64,000 nucleotides of DNA. It comes from Alphaproteobacteria bacterium. Its GTDB lineage: Bacteria; Pseudomonadota; Alphaproteobacteria; MPNO01; UBA2964. Shown here piece by piece: positions 28,433 to 37,181 of this stretch (within the stretch, counting starts at the first letter, position 1; each line of letters opens with the position of its first letter). The notes beneath the pieces are model-generated. The model was not told the DNA's origin, searched no databases, and saw only the letters and a list, made by a program, of their open reading frames with translations. Where the stretch lies: NCBI GenBank assembly GCA_012103315.1, contig WLWZ01000005.1, positions 124,001-188,000 on the forward strand, in the 5' to 3' direction. A program made the translations under genes and the position numbers.

Positions 28433-28544
28433 GATCTCCTCCGGTCAGGTCGACAATGATCCTATGCACCCATTACATTGAGTGGACTTATAAACGAATC
28501 AAGCGCGCACTGCGCAAATTCCGAGACAAAAGAAATAATACGCA

Positions 28545-28763
28545 ATGACCACACAGAATACCCAGCGACAAATTCTTCTCACGCCGGGACCTTTGACAAC
28601 ACCCGATTCAGTGAAAGAAGCGATATTACGCGATTGGGGTTCGCGAGACCGTGCCTTGTTCCATGATAATCGGATAGAGCAAGCGGGGGCTGTCCATTGC
28701 AGCTGCAGCATCTACCAAGTAGACATTGGCACCGGCACCGACAGAAACGACCGCGGAACATAA
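28545..28763 (+). pseudogene. phnW: Fragment of 2-aminoethylphosphonate:pyruvate transaminase (PhnW)
   Basis: Residues 9-37 (to about 28655) read QILLTPGPLTTPDSVKEAIL then RDWGSRDRA, which matches the N-terminus of PhnW-type class V aminotransferases. After this the similarity ends and a stop follows at 28763. A full PhnW is about 360 residues, so the PLP lysine region and all the rest are missing. It diverges from the CDP-alcohol phosphatidyltransferase. I read it as the relic of a phosphonate gene cut by a deletion or rearrangement. Confidence 0.75.
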
Positions 28764-28931
28764 GGTGTAAAAATCAAACCCCGTATCAATGGCGAGTTTT
28801 AATAAACTATCTGATTCAATCGTCTCAATACTCAACTTATGATGAATGTTGGTATCCGACGAACCAAACCGAATACCAGCCGCAAAGAATTGGGGCGTCG
28901 AAGAGATTGCAAATACTTGCAGATCACACCT
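28626..28931 (-). other. Unidentified 101-codon open frame without ATG, opposite the PhnW relic
   Basis: The rest of the spacer between the CDP-alcohol phosphatidyltransferase and the PhyH gene has one long open minus frame. It reads like a protein (FAAGIRFGSSDTNIHHKLSI, FDFYTLCSAVVSVGAGANVY, LVDAAAAMDSPRLL) but has no canonical start near its 5' end except TTG at 28835, and it stops inside the PhnW fragment. I do not recognise it. It may be another gene remnant brought in by rearrangement, or chance. Confidence 0.3.
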
Positions 28932-28971
28932 TCAATGCAATATTAGTGACGTCCTGACAGTTGAAGTAAAG

Positions 28972-29728
28972 ATGCCCAAAGCACCAGTTCTTACAGATTT
29001 ACAAGTCGAAGCGTTTCACCGCGATGGATTTGTCCTTTTACGCGAAGCTTTCGACGACGAAGATACAAAAACCATTATTCGGTGGGCGGATGAGGTTGAA
29101 AGTCTGCCAGAAGAACCAGGGGAAACACTGGGTTTTTCACGAAACTAGCGCATTGGACGGCAGCAACCTGATCAATCGGATTGAGTATATAGCCCCCTTT
29201 CATTCCGGCTTCGCTTCTTTGACAGAAACTCTAAAAACCGCCACTGCTCAGCTGGTCGGGGAAAAGGTCACGCTGTTCAAAGAAAAGATCAATTTTAAGA
29301 TGCCCGGAGGCGGCGGGTTCGAGCCTCATCAGGATTCGCAAGCCGGATGGGAAGATTACGCCGCAAACTTTATCACTGCGATGATTTGTATCGATGAGGC
29401 AACTATCGAAAACGGTTGTTTGGAGTTAGCTGCAGGACAAAACAAGCATGGTTTGTTGCGCGGTATGGAACCGCTAACAGACGCAGACACCGAAGACATG
29501 ATTTTTGTTCCTGTGCCAACGCGCCCCGGCGATTTGGTTCTCTTTGATGCTTATACGCCGCACCAGTCGGCGCCCAACCCTACGTCGACAACCCGCCGGG
29601 TATATTACGCGACTTATAACAAGGCCTCAGAAGGCAATCACATAGATCAATATTATGCAGACAAACGCAAAAACTTCCCTCCAGACATAGAGCGCGATCC
29701 AAATCGGGAATATGTATACAAGGTATAG
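28972..29728 (+). pseudogene. Phytanoyl-CoA dioxygenase family (PhyH) oxygenase, frameshifted at a G4
   Basis: Fe(II)/2-oxoglutarate oxygenase. From ATG 28972 the frame reads MPKAPVLTDLQVEAFHRDGF and shifts out at GGGG (29119-29122), stopping at 29148. Removing one G gives EEPGKHWVFHETSALDGSNL and joins to a second frame that runs to 29728. The repaired protein is 251 residues with HQD (metal ligands, in EPHQDSQAGWEDY), the distal His in YTPHQSAP, and RRVYY with the 2-oxoglutarate Arg. PhyH enzymes next to PhnW are known to hydroxylate aminoethylphosphonates (PhnY, TmpA); that role here is inference from the neighbouring relic. Confidence 0.8.
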
Positions 29729-29762
29729 CTAATTTCGTCCCTCAACTGTAGCGCGGTCCACC

Positions 29763-31289
29763 ATGCCAAATGCCACCACCGACTCGCTTTATTGTTTGTC
29801 CGGCGCCCAAATTCTTACATTTGATGCCGACAATACGATTTATGACCACGGCGAGATATGGTTCGAGAAAGGCGAAATTATCGCCGTCTGTGACAGCGAG
29901 GGATTTGAGCCTCCTGACGGGAAGCCTGTAACTCGACAACATGTTGCCGGTCGGGTAATCGCTCCTGGTTTTATCAACGCCCATACACACTCATATAGTG
30001 CCATTCTCAAGGGCACCGTCGAAAAAGACCCGCTGGATATCTACATGCTGAGTGTCATCGCATCAGGTGCCGCGATGACACCTCGAGAAACCTATGTCAG
30101 CGCTCAGCTTGATGCATTATCGATGCTCCGGCTAGGCATCACATCCGTAATTGACCATTACACAGAGCGCCCGGCCCTGACTGCCGAGGGTCTCAATGCG
30201 GTCTGCAACGGGTTTAGCGACATCGGGATCAGAGCGACGGTCGCAACGATGTTTTCAGATAGGCCCTATATCGAATCTGTACCGATCGATCGTCAGGCTC
30301 TACCACAAGATGTCCTAGGCCAGTATGACGCCATGGATCGACCTGACGCTGAGGCTTATTTCGACTTGATGGATGCTGCACTTCGCCATCGCGGAAACGA
30401 AACGGATCGCGTTCACGTCATTCTCGGCGTAGATGGCCCGCAAAGGTGTTCAGATTTGTTGATCGAAATGACCGGTGATTTTCAGAAAACACACAATGTC
30501 GGCTTACATACACATATGCTGGAGACCAAGACTCAGGCTGTTATGCGTAACCCGGCAAAGGAAAGTTTTGTCCGCCGAATGGTCGAACTTGGCAGCCTCA
30601 ATGATAAGTCTTCATTGGTCCATTTTATCTGGGGGCAAGACGACGACATCGCTGCAGCCAGCGAAGCCGGTGTAACTGTTGTTCACTGCCCGCAATCAAA
30701 TACCATGCTCGGCGCCGGTATTTGTCCAGTGTTACGTTTGCGCGACCAGGGTATCCCCATTGCTTATGGTACCGACGGCTCGAATTGTGGTCCTGCCAGC
30801 TATCTAGAGACCTTGCGCCTGGGAGCACACCTCATGCGGCTTACAGAACCCGATTTCGAGAAATGGCCAGAGGCCAAAGATATTTTGCGGGAGAGCTTCC
30901 AATCAGGTGCGCGAGCAATGGGAAATACTGGGCGGATCGGCACCCTAGCGCCAGGGCACCAAGCCGATTTCTCGGTCATGAAACCAGTGGATCATTGGCA
31001 CCGCCCGATGGGCGACCCTATTCTACATTTATTTTATTACGAGACGGGGGAATCCGTAGAAAGTGTCTGGGTAGATGGCGTCGAAACCGTAAAGAACGGT
31101 ATGGTGATGACTGTGGACGAACAGGCACTGATCGCCGAAGCGGAAGAAATTGTTATACATCGCAGAGAGAACATGCCGAGCGGTATCGCAGACGCCGTCG
31201 CGGCGCAATACCCCGCTTTCCGTGACATGATACTAAAAACGCTCGCATCAGATGAAACTGAAATGGAACGTCGCGTTACCCTACGTTAA
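29763..31289 (+). CDS. TrzN/AtzA-like amidohydrolase (chlorohydrolase/deaminase family)
   Basis: 508 residues, metal-dependent hydrolase of the AtzF/TrzN/guanine-deaminase group. Metal site motifs in order: NAHTHS near residue 73, GLHTHMLE, VHCPQSNTMLGAG and YGTDGSNCGP. The tail ends with the usual beta-sandwich segment GTLAPGHQADFSVM. Cytosolic; probably hydrolyses a C-N bond in a deaminated or N-alkyl substrate, identity unknown. It follows the PhyH gene by 34 bp on the same strand and converges with the nucleotidyltransferase, overlapping by four bases. Confidence 0.88.
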   Translation: MPNATTDSLYCLSGAQILTFDADNTIYDHGEIWFEKGEIIAVCDSEGFEPPDGKPVTRQHVAGRVIAPGFINAHTHSYSAILKGTVEKDPLDIYMLSVIASGAAMTPRETYVSAQLDALSMLRLGITSVIDHYTERPALTAEGLNAVCNGFSDIGIRATVATMFSDRPYIESVPIDRQALPQDVLGQYDAMDRPDAEAYFDLMDAALRHRGNETDRVHVILGVDGPQRCSDLLIEMTGDFQKTHNVGLHTHMLETKTQAVMRNPAKESFVRRMVELGSLNDKSSLVHFIWGQDDDIAAASEAGVTVVHCPQSNTMLGAGICPVLRLRDQGIPIAYGTDGSNCGPASYLETLRLGAHLMRLTEPDFEKWPEAKDILRESFQSGARAMGNTGRIGTLAPGHQADFSVMKPVDHWHRPMGDPILHLFYYETGESVESVWVDGVETVKNGMVMTVDEQALIAEAEEIVIHRRENMPSGIADAVAAQYPAFRDMILKTLASDETEMERRVTLR

Positions 31290-32032
31290 TCCGCTATAGC
31301 AGGCAAAATTTCCTTTTCTGCGCGGTCAATATCCTCAGGGAAATCGATCTCAATCCACGGCAAGCCAGTGATATCAACGCCAACTGCTATACCATCCTCT
31401 GCTTCCAACAGAAGATCGCGCACTGCATCTTCATATGGCGCATAAACGTCACCACCGATGGCGTATTTTTCTGTTTGCTTGGCGACAGCCTTAGCGAACT
31501 TCGGCGTCATACTAATAAACCCAACCCATTCTCCAACCGTATCGTAAGAAACCTCGTCGGGTACTTTTCGGAACTCCACGGGGCGGCCTTTTTCCAGCAT
31601 GAACTTCACAGGTTCGTCTCCTGCCTCAAATTCACGATCATATGGAAAGCTTGTAATCCCGGTCGGCTCGATTGTCCGCTCAACAATTTCAGGGTCGTAC
31701 AAAACGTCCGCGTCCATAAAGAAAACACCCTCACCAGCGGTCAAAAGATCCCGCGCAGTCCACATCGATACGACGCTACCTTCACAAAATCGCGGGTTAT
31801 GAAAGAAAGTCACTTTGTCAGTCGCTCCGATAGCGTGGATTTCAGCCTTTATCTCTTCCTCTTGATAGCCAAGAACCAAACCAATTTCGTCGACACCGAC
31901 TGCAGTCAGATTTTCAATATGGCGGGCCATCAAACTTTTGCCAGCGAAACGCAAAAGTGACTTGGGGCTGGCCTTGTCATCGTCACCAAACAGCCGTGTA
32001 CCAACACCAGCTGCGAGAATTAGAGCCTTCAT
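31286..32032 (-). CDS. LicC/PntC-like nucleotidyltransferase
   Basis: 248 residues with the sugar/phosphocholine-type NTP transferase signature: LILAAGVGTRLFGDDDKASP, then KSLLRF, the metal-binding MDADVLYD, and the C-terminal WIEIDFPEDIDRAEKEI. It resembles LicC (CTP:phosphocholine) and PntC (CTP:aminoethylphosphonate) cytidylyltransferases. Such enzymes make the CDP-activated headgroup that a CDP-alcohol phosphatidyltransferase can use, and one lies 3 kb away. It starts 25 bp downstream of the hpnA stop on the same strand. The actual substrate cannot be told by eye. Confidence 0.8.
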   Translation of the reverse strand: MKALILAAGVGTRLFGDDDKASPKSLLRFAGKSLMARHIENLTAVGVDEIGLVLGYQEEEIKAEIHAIGATDKVTFFHNPRFCEGSVVSMWTARDLLTAGEGVFFMDADVLYDPEIVERTIEPTGITSFPYDREFEAGDEPVKFMLEKGRPVEFRKVPDEVSYDTVGEWVGFISMTPKFAKAVAKQTEKYAIGGDVYAPYEDAVRDLLLEAEDGIAVGVDITGLPWIEIDFPEDIDRAEKEILPAIAD

Positions 32033-32057
32033 AAAAATTCGTCCTCAAACAAGTAAA

Positions 32058-33050
32058 CTATCCGAGATAATCGTGCTCACGGAACCAGCTGATGGCATCA
32101 GTAAATGCCTCACTGACAGGTCGTGGTCGATATCCAAGTTCTCTTTCAGCTTTGGCAGACGTAAAATACATTTTCTTACGTGCCATTCTCACCTCATCGA
32201 CAGCGACCAACGGTTTTTCACCCCCCGAAAGCCTAGTCAACGCCTCCGCAATATAGGCAATTGGCATAATGACACCATGGGGAATGCTTATGCGCGGTGG
32301 TTTCCGGCCAACAAGTTCAGAAATCTCTCGTAAAATTGTTGCCAACGGCAAATTCTCACCGCCGAGAATATATCGTTCTCCGATAGTTCCCTTTTGCCAG
32401 GCGAGGACGTGTCCCTCTGCTACGTCATCGACATGCACAACGTTCAATCCGGTATCGACGAAGGCTGGCATACGGCCTGCTGCAGCATCAGCAATCAGCT
32501 CTCCAGTTCGCGTCGGCTTAATATCACGCGGTCCCACAGGCGCTGAGGGATTAACGATCACCACTGGCGCCTTCTTTTCTGCTACCAACTTATGGACTGC
32601 TTCTTCGGCCAGAAATTTCGAGCGTTTATAAACGCCAATCATATCTTCCAGTGAAGACGGTGTTGTCTCATCGGCGGGTGTTTCATCTTTGTTTATGCCT
32701 AGTGCCGCGACGCTCGATGTATAAACCACCCGCTCAACACCGGCCTTTAGCGCCGCCCCAATCAAAGATTTTGAGCCCTCAATATTGGTCTGCATCATCT
32801 CTTCGGGATGGCGTGTCCACAGCCGATAATCTGCCGCCACGTGAAAAACCGCCGAGCAACCCCTAACAGCAGGCTTGAGCGTTTCCGCCTGCGTTAGATC
32901 ACCAACACAAACCTCAACCGCAAGATCGTCAATGTTTTGCCGATCGCTGTTCTCCCGCACGAGCACGCGCACAGTCTCCCCCATGGCGAGAAGCTTTCGC
33001 GCTACTGCAGACCCCACGAACCCAGTTGCGCCTGTTACTAGAACTGTCAT
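32058..33050 (-). CDS. hpnA: Hopanoid-associated NAD-dependent sugar epimerase HpnA
   Basis: 330 residues from ATG 33050, which begins directly with MTVLVTGATGFVGSAVARKL, the Rossmann GxxGxxG of extended SDRs; the open frame upstream of it has no family similarity. Catalytic Tyr-x3-Lys is YKRSK, with YTSSVAALG before it. Other HpnA-like parts are VFHVAADYRLW and NVVHVDDVAEGHVLA. HpnA accompanies hopanoid synthesis; its exact reaction is not settled. It is divergent from hpnH. Confidence 0.92.
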   Translation of the reverse strand: MTVLVTGATGFVGSAVARKLLAMGETVRVLVRENSDRQNIDDLAVEVCVGDLTQAETLKPAVRGCSAVFHVAADYRLWTRHPEEMMQTNIEGSKSLIGAALKAGVERVVYTSSVAALGINKDETPADETTPSSLEDMIGVYKRSKFLAEEAVHKLVAEKKAPVVIVNPSAPVGPRDIKPTRTGELIADAAAGRMPAFVDTGLNVVHVDDVAEGHVLAWQKGTIGERYILGGENLPLATILREISELVGRKPPRISIPHGVIMPIAYIAEALTRLSGGEKPLVAVDEVRMARKKMYFTSAKAERELGYRPRPVSEAFTDAISWFREHDYLG

Positions 33051-33242
33051 GTCTGCAAAGATAGGATGACAAGATGGCCAGCGCCACTGCTTCCGTCCTC
33101 TATTTGAAAGAAAGCGTAAACAGGGGTTTCCTTTGTCATGCCAAGTGCTTACATGTTTCTGGAAACCTGCCATATGCAATAACGATTCTTGCCGCTTTGG
33201 GGCGAAGCGAATAGTTTGGCACCAGCTAATAGAGAGGACACC

Positions 33243-34379
33243 GTGGGCGTACCCCTGATCCAACAAATTCGCGTCGGCAGCTATATTATGCGCCAGCGTT
33301 TTACACGTACCGAACGCTACCCGCTCGTACTGATGCTTGAGCCATTATTTCGCTGCAATCTTGCTTGTGTCGGCTGTGGTAAAATTGACTATGAAGACGA
33401 TATTCTGAATAAACGTCTTTCCGTCGAAGATTGTCTCGAATCTGTAGACGAATGTGGTGCCCCGATCGTTTCAATACCTGGCGGTGAACCGCTTCTTCAT
33501 CACGGCATCGAAGAGATCGTCAGCGGCATAATCGAACGAAAAAAATTCGTTTATCTATGTACAAACGCTTTGCTGCTTGAGAAACGTCTCGACCGCTTCA
33601 AACCCTCACCCTACCTGACATTCTCGGTTCATCTGGATGGTATGCGCGAACATCATGATCGCGCCGTCAATCAAGAGGGGACATTTGATCGGGCCGTATC
33701 AGCGATCAAAGCTGCGAAAGCGCAGGGATTTCGGGTCAATGTTAATTGCACATTGTTTGATCAAATGACCGCCGCCGAAGCAGCAGAATTTTTTGATTTT
33801 TCAATGAATGAACTCCAAGTCGAAGGCATCACCCTGTCCCCCGGCTATGCGTACGAGCGCGCACCCGATCAGCAACATTTCCTGAATCGGAAAAAGACCA
33901 AAGAGCTTTTCCGCGACATCTTTCGAATTGGGTCCATCAAAAAGTGGCGCTTTAGTCAGTCGACACTGTTTATGGACTTTCTTGCTGGCAATCAGGAGTA
34001 TCACTGTACCCCCTGGGGCAACCCAACCCGGAACATCTTTGGTTGGCAGAAACCCTGCTATCTATTAGCCGAAGGATATACACAGAGCTTCAAAGCGCTG
34101 ATGGAAGAAACCGAATGGGATGCATACGGCACCGGCAAGTATGAGAAATGCGCCAACTGTATGGTGCATTGTGGCTACGAAGCGACAGCGGTTACGGATA
34201 CGGTCGCTCACCCCATTAAAGCCCTAAAAACATTTCTCAAAGGCATTGAGACCGAGAAGCCAATGGCCCCTGAAATCAATCTCGAGAACCAACGGCCTGC
34301 GCAATACGTCTTTGAAGATGTCGTAAAAACAATGTCAGAGCGCGCGGCTGAAGCTCAAAAGCGGAGCGATGCGGCGTAG
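33243..34379 (+). CDS. hpnH: Radical SAM adenosylhopane synthase HpnH
   Basis: Adds an adenosyl group to diploptene, the first step to extended hopanoids. 378 residues from GTG 33243, giving [20 protein letters not shown], the conserved HpnH start, after AGAGAGGA. The radical SAM cluster cysteines are C38, C42 and C45 ([14 protein letters not shown]). The SAM-binding stretch is [10 protein letters not shown]-terminal [14 protein letters not shown] gives further Cys residues. It is the only plus-strand gene in the core hopanoid set, and its terminator lies inside hpnG. Confidence 0.96.
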   Translation: MGVPLIQQIRVGSYIMRQRFTRTERYPLVLMLEPLFRCNLACVGCGKIDYEDDILNKRLSVEDCLESVDECGAPIVSIPGGEPLLHHGIEEIVSGIIERKKFVYLCTNALLLEKRLDRFKPSPYLTFSVHLDGMREHHDRAVNQEGTFDRAVSAIKAAKAQGFRVNVNCTLFDQMTAAEAAEFFDFSMNELQVEGITLSPGYAYERAPDQQHFLNRKKTKELFRDIFRIGSIKKWRFSQSTLFMDFLAGNQEYHCTPWGNPTRNIFGWQKPCYLLAEGYTQSFKALMEETEWDAYGTGKYEKCANCMVHCGYEATAVTDTVAHPIKALKTFLKGIETEKPMAPEINLENQRPAQYVFEDVVKTMSERAAEAQKRSDAA

Positions 34380-35021
34380 CGTTTCAAATCCCAAAGCACT
34401 CAATTTTCGAAGTTTCAAAAGCCCGGCGATTTCCGCCGGGTTTTTTGCAAGCGCCATAGCTAATGATCCCGCTTGGACGCCTCCACTGGGACCAAGAGCA
34501 CAACTTGCAGCACGTGGAATTTCATCAGAGGCCGTATCTGCGACAACCCTAAGGGCGACAAAAGGAATGGCTTCCAGTGAAGCTGCATGGATCACCGCAT
34601 GGCTCTCCATATCGACGCAGAGTGCCCCTGTCCCCGCAAAGAGAGATCGCTTGGTTTCCGGTAAGAAAGCAATTTCATCTAGCCCAAGGATACCGCCGCC
34701 GGCAAACGAAATATTGTTATCTTCAAAAGTTCCAATGATTTGGTCTGACCAACTTTTGTCAGTTTGAATCTTTGACCCATCAGCACAGATCACCGCATCC
34801 GCAACAACTAAGTCGCCCGGCTGTAAGGCTGGATCAAGTCCCCCAGCTAGACCGAAACTAACGAGACCGTCACACCCAGCTGCGACGCTCGTTCGAGCGG
34901 CGATATTCGCCCGCTCCGACGATGCCCCTGAACACCGAATATCGAATTCTGTAGAAGGGTCGCTGTGTTCCAAACACGCAGCCTCAAGCTTGCTGCCGGT
35001 AATGATGCCTAATTTGGGCAA
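34335..35021 (-). CDS. hpnG: Adenosylhopane nucleosidase HpnG (phosphorylase-like)
   Basis: Removes adenine from adenosylhopane to give ribosylhopane. 228 residues, nucleoside phosphorylase fold: [20 protein letters not shown], then [20 protein letters not shown] and [15 protein letters not shown], which hold the base- and ribose-binding residues. It appears to start with TTG at 35021, abutting the shc stop, so translation is coupled. Its last 45 bases are antisense to the end of hpnH, and codons near the 3' end overlap hpnH's terminator. Confidence 0.92.
   Translation of the reverse strand: MPKLGIITGSKLEAACLEHSDPSTEFDIRCSGASSERANIAARTSVAAGCDGLVSFGLAGGLDPALQPGDLVVADAVICADGSKIQTDKSWSDQIIGTFEDNNISFAGGGILGLDEIAFLPETKRSLFAGTGALCVDMESHAVIHAASLEAIPFVALRVVADTASDEIPRAASCALGPSGGVQAGSLAMALAKNPAEIAGLLKLRKLSALGFETLRRIAPLLSFSRAL
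34422..34446 (+). terminator. Intrinsic terminator of hpnH, located inside hpnG
   Basis: CCCGGCG (34422-34428), a five-base loop, CGCCGGG (34434-34440) and TTTTTT (34441-34446): a classical terminator 42 bp past the hpnH stop. It is entirely within the coding sequence of hpnG on the other strand. Read on the minus strand the same stem is followed by only CTTTT, so it is weaker that way. Confidence 0.85.
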
Positions 35022-36974
35022 TCACATACCAAAGGCAGGGAATTGCGTGTTGGAGGTTTTGAGATTGCGATATCGCGCCAGGGCCCAAAGCGGAAAGTAG
35101 GAGCTATATCCATGATACAGCAGATAAAAGACCTTCGGGAATCCAACCGCATTATAGAGCTCTTCATGCCACTTTCCGCCATCCCGAGGCGCGGTGAGCA
35201 ACCAATCGATACCACGACGGACCTCTTCGCTATTGACTTCTCCCGCGGCCATAAGCGCAAGGACCGCCCAAGCTGTCTGGGAGGCGGTTGATTCAATCTC
35301 AACTGCTTCACGATCCTTCCAATAGCTGGAGCAATCTTCTCCCCAACCGCCGTCTTCTTGCTGTACAGAACGCAACCAAGTCACTGCTTTATGAACATGA
35401 GGTGCGTTCATGTCTTCTCCGGCAGCATTTAGTGCACAAAGGACCGACCATGTTCCGTAGATATAATTCGTCCCCCAACGTCCAAACCAAGACCCGTTTG
35501 CCTCTTGCTCCTTACGAAGATAGTCAAGACCCCGCGCCATTACCGGATGATCCCGATCATAACCGAGCTGTGCCAGCATCGATACACAGCGCGCACTAAC
35601 ATCTGACGTCGCTGGATCAAGCAATGCCCCGTGATCGGCAAAAGGAATATGCTCGAGCCAATAATATTCGTTGTCAGCATCAAATGCTCCCCAGCCACCG
35701 CGGGAACCCTGCATGCCAACGACCCATTCCGCACCACGGGCCACTGATTCACGAAGATCCAGATTTCCGGTGCGATCAAGTGCGGTAACTACAGCAGCAG
35801 TATCATCAACGTCGGGGTAGTGGTCGTTGCGGTACTGAAATGCCCAACCACCCGGTCGCACATTCTTGCGATTGATCGACCAGTCGCCTTTAACATCGAG
35901 TATCTGACATTCAGTCAGCCATTTACTGGCACGCGTGATAACAGGGTCATCGCCAGGGTGCCCCGCTTCAAGCAGAGCGTGCGCGGCAAGGGCCGTATCC
36001 CAAACTGGCGACAGACATGGTTGGCAATAGGCAACATCATCATCCACAACAAGGAGCTTTTCTATTGCCTTTCGGGCCGTAACATAGGTCGGATCGCTTT
36101 TTGAATAGCCGAGAGCGTCAAAGACCATGAGCGTATTGGCCATAGCCGGGAAGATACCGCCGAGGCCATCCTCGCCGTTGAGCCGCTCCATGATATAAGC
36201 CATGGCCTTCTCGATCGCCCGACGTTGCGCAAATTTCGGCATATAAGGGACGAGATGGCGAGCAACTTTATCGACAAACAGCATGACATCGCCGAGCCAA
36301 TGCCCGGTAGGATTCTGTAACCAGTTCTTTTCTTCCTCGGGCGGTATAACAAACAGCTCCTGCACACCAACTTCCTGAGGGTTAGAAGCTTTAGGTTTGA
36401 GCGCCTGCAGGACCAATAGTGGCACCATCACGGTACGCGACCAGTAAGACACCTTGTCCATAACACTAAGTGGCGTGCGGCGTGGCGCCAGCAACACCTC
36501 CACCCGAATAAGCGGGCAGGCTGTCCACGGGACCTGTTCAAACAGCGCCAGCGAAATACGAGTGAAAACGTTACAGCGGGCAGCCCCACCATTCTCGAGA
36601 ATAGCTTTACGCGCATGCACCATATGCGGCGCATCAATATCGTCGCCTGCAAGTTTCAAGGCATAATAAGCCTTCACGCTCGCGCTCATATCGAGATCAC
36701 CGCCGTGATAAAGTGGCCAGCCACCATGGGCTCCCTGAATTTTTCTCAGGTAATTTCCCAGCTTGGATTCGGTTTTAGGATCGACCTCATCCACATAATG
36801 GTTGAGCAGAATGTATTCAGCAGGAATTGTCGCATCGGCTTCAAGGTCATAGACCCAGTGTCCATCAGCGGCCTGCTGATCAGCAACGGCAGCCGCGACT
36901 TCTTCAATCGTGGAATCGAGTAAAGAGCTCTCTGGAGTGTTGGTCCCGGTTTCGGGAGATACTGATTTTAACAT
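35022..36974 (-). CDS. shc: Squalene-hopene cyclase
   Basis: Cyclises squalene to hopene (and hopanol) at the inner membrane. 650 residues, full length. The catalytic acid motif DVDD is at 388-391, followed by TAAVV. QW-type repeats are spread along the chain (GSRGGWGAFDADNEYYW, NGSWFGRWGTNYIYGTW, QQEDGGWGEDCSSYW). The N-terminal region reads ADQQAADGHWVYDLEADATI. It precedes hpnG directly and is separated from hpnD by 207 bp. Confidence 0.97.
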   Translation of the reverse strand: MLKSVSPETGTNTPESSLLDSTIEEVAAAVADQQAADGHWVYDLEADATIPAEYILLNHYVDEVDPKTESKLGNYLRKIQGAHGGWPLYHGGDLDMSASVKAYYALKLAGDDIDAPHMVHARKAILENGGAARCNVFTRISLALFEQVPWTACPLIRVEVLLAPRRTPLSVMDKVSYWSRTVMVPLLVLQALKPKASNPQEVGVQELFVIPPEEEKNWLQNPTGHWLGDVMLFVDKVARHLVPYMPKFAQRRAIEKAMAYIMERLNGEDGLGGIFPAMANTLMVFDALGYSKSDPTYVTARKAIEKLLVVDDDVAYCQPCLSPVWDTALAAHALLEAGHPGDDPVITRASKWLTECQILDVKGDWSINRKNVRPGGWAFQYRNDHYPDVDDTAAVVTALDRTGNLDLRESVARGAEWVVGMQGSRGGWGAFDADNEYYWLEHIPFADHGALLDPATSDVSARCVSMLAQLGYDRDHPVMARGLDYLRKEQEANGSWFGRWGTNYIYGTWSVLCALNAAGEDMNAPHVHKAVTWLRSVQQEDGGWGEDCSSYWKDREAVEIESTASQTAWAVLALMAAGEVNSEEVRRGIDWLLTAPRDGGKWHEELYNAVGFPKVFYLLYHGYSSYFPLWALARYRNLKTSNTQFPAFGM

Positions 36975-37181
36975 TTTTGGCCTAATTTACCTGGATCCGC
37001 ACGACAAATATCCATCTAAACAATTACCACCCTGTTAGAGAGATACATTACGACGCCGACATTACACAAAAACCAATTATCGTCGAGAATCAATAACAGA
37101 TTCAACAACTTCTGCCGTTACTAATTGGCAACTATTTCGTGACCTGACAAGATTTGCGAATGAATAACGCCCAATATACCT
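36975..37181 (-). other. AT-rich spacer upstream of shc
   Basis: 207 bp with no coding potential I can see. It is AT-rich relative to its neighbours and must hold the promoter of shc-hpnG, with the hpnD stop at the far side. No strong hairpin or T-run was found, so read-through from hpnD is possible. Confidence 0.4.

Noticed and set aside
28545-28763. Short functional PhnW-like peptide
   Set aside because: Similarity stops after about 37 residues and no catalytic part is present, so it is a fragment.
32058-33266. HpnA extended upstream to 33266
   Set aside because: The extra residues are Trp/Cys/His-rich and unlike SDRs; the Rossmann motif starts right at ATG 33050.
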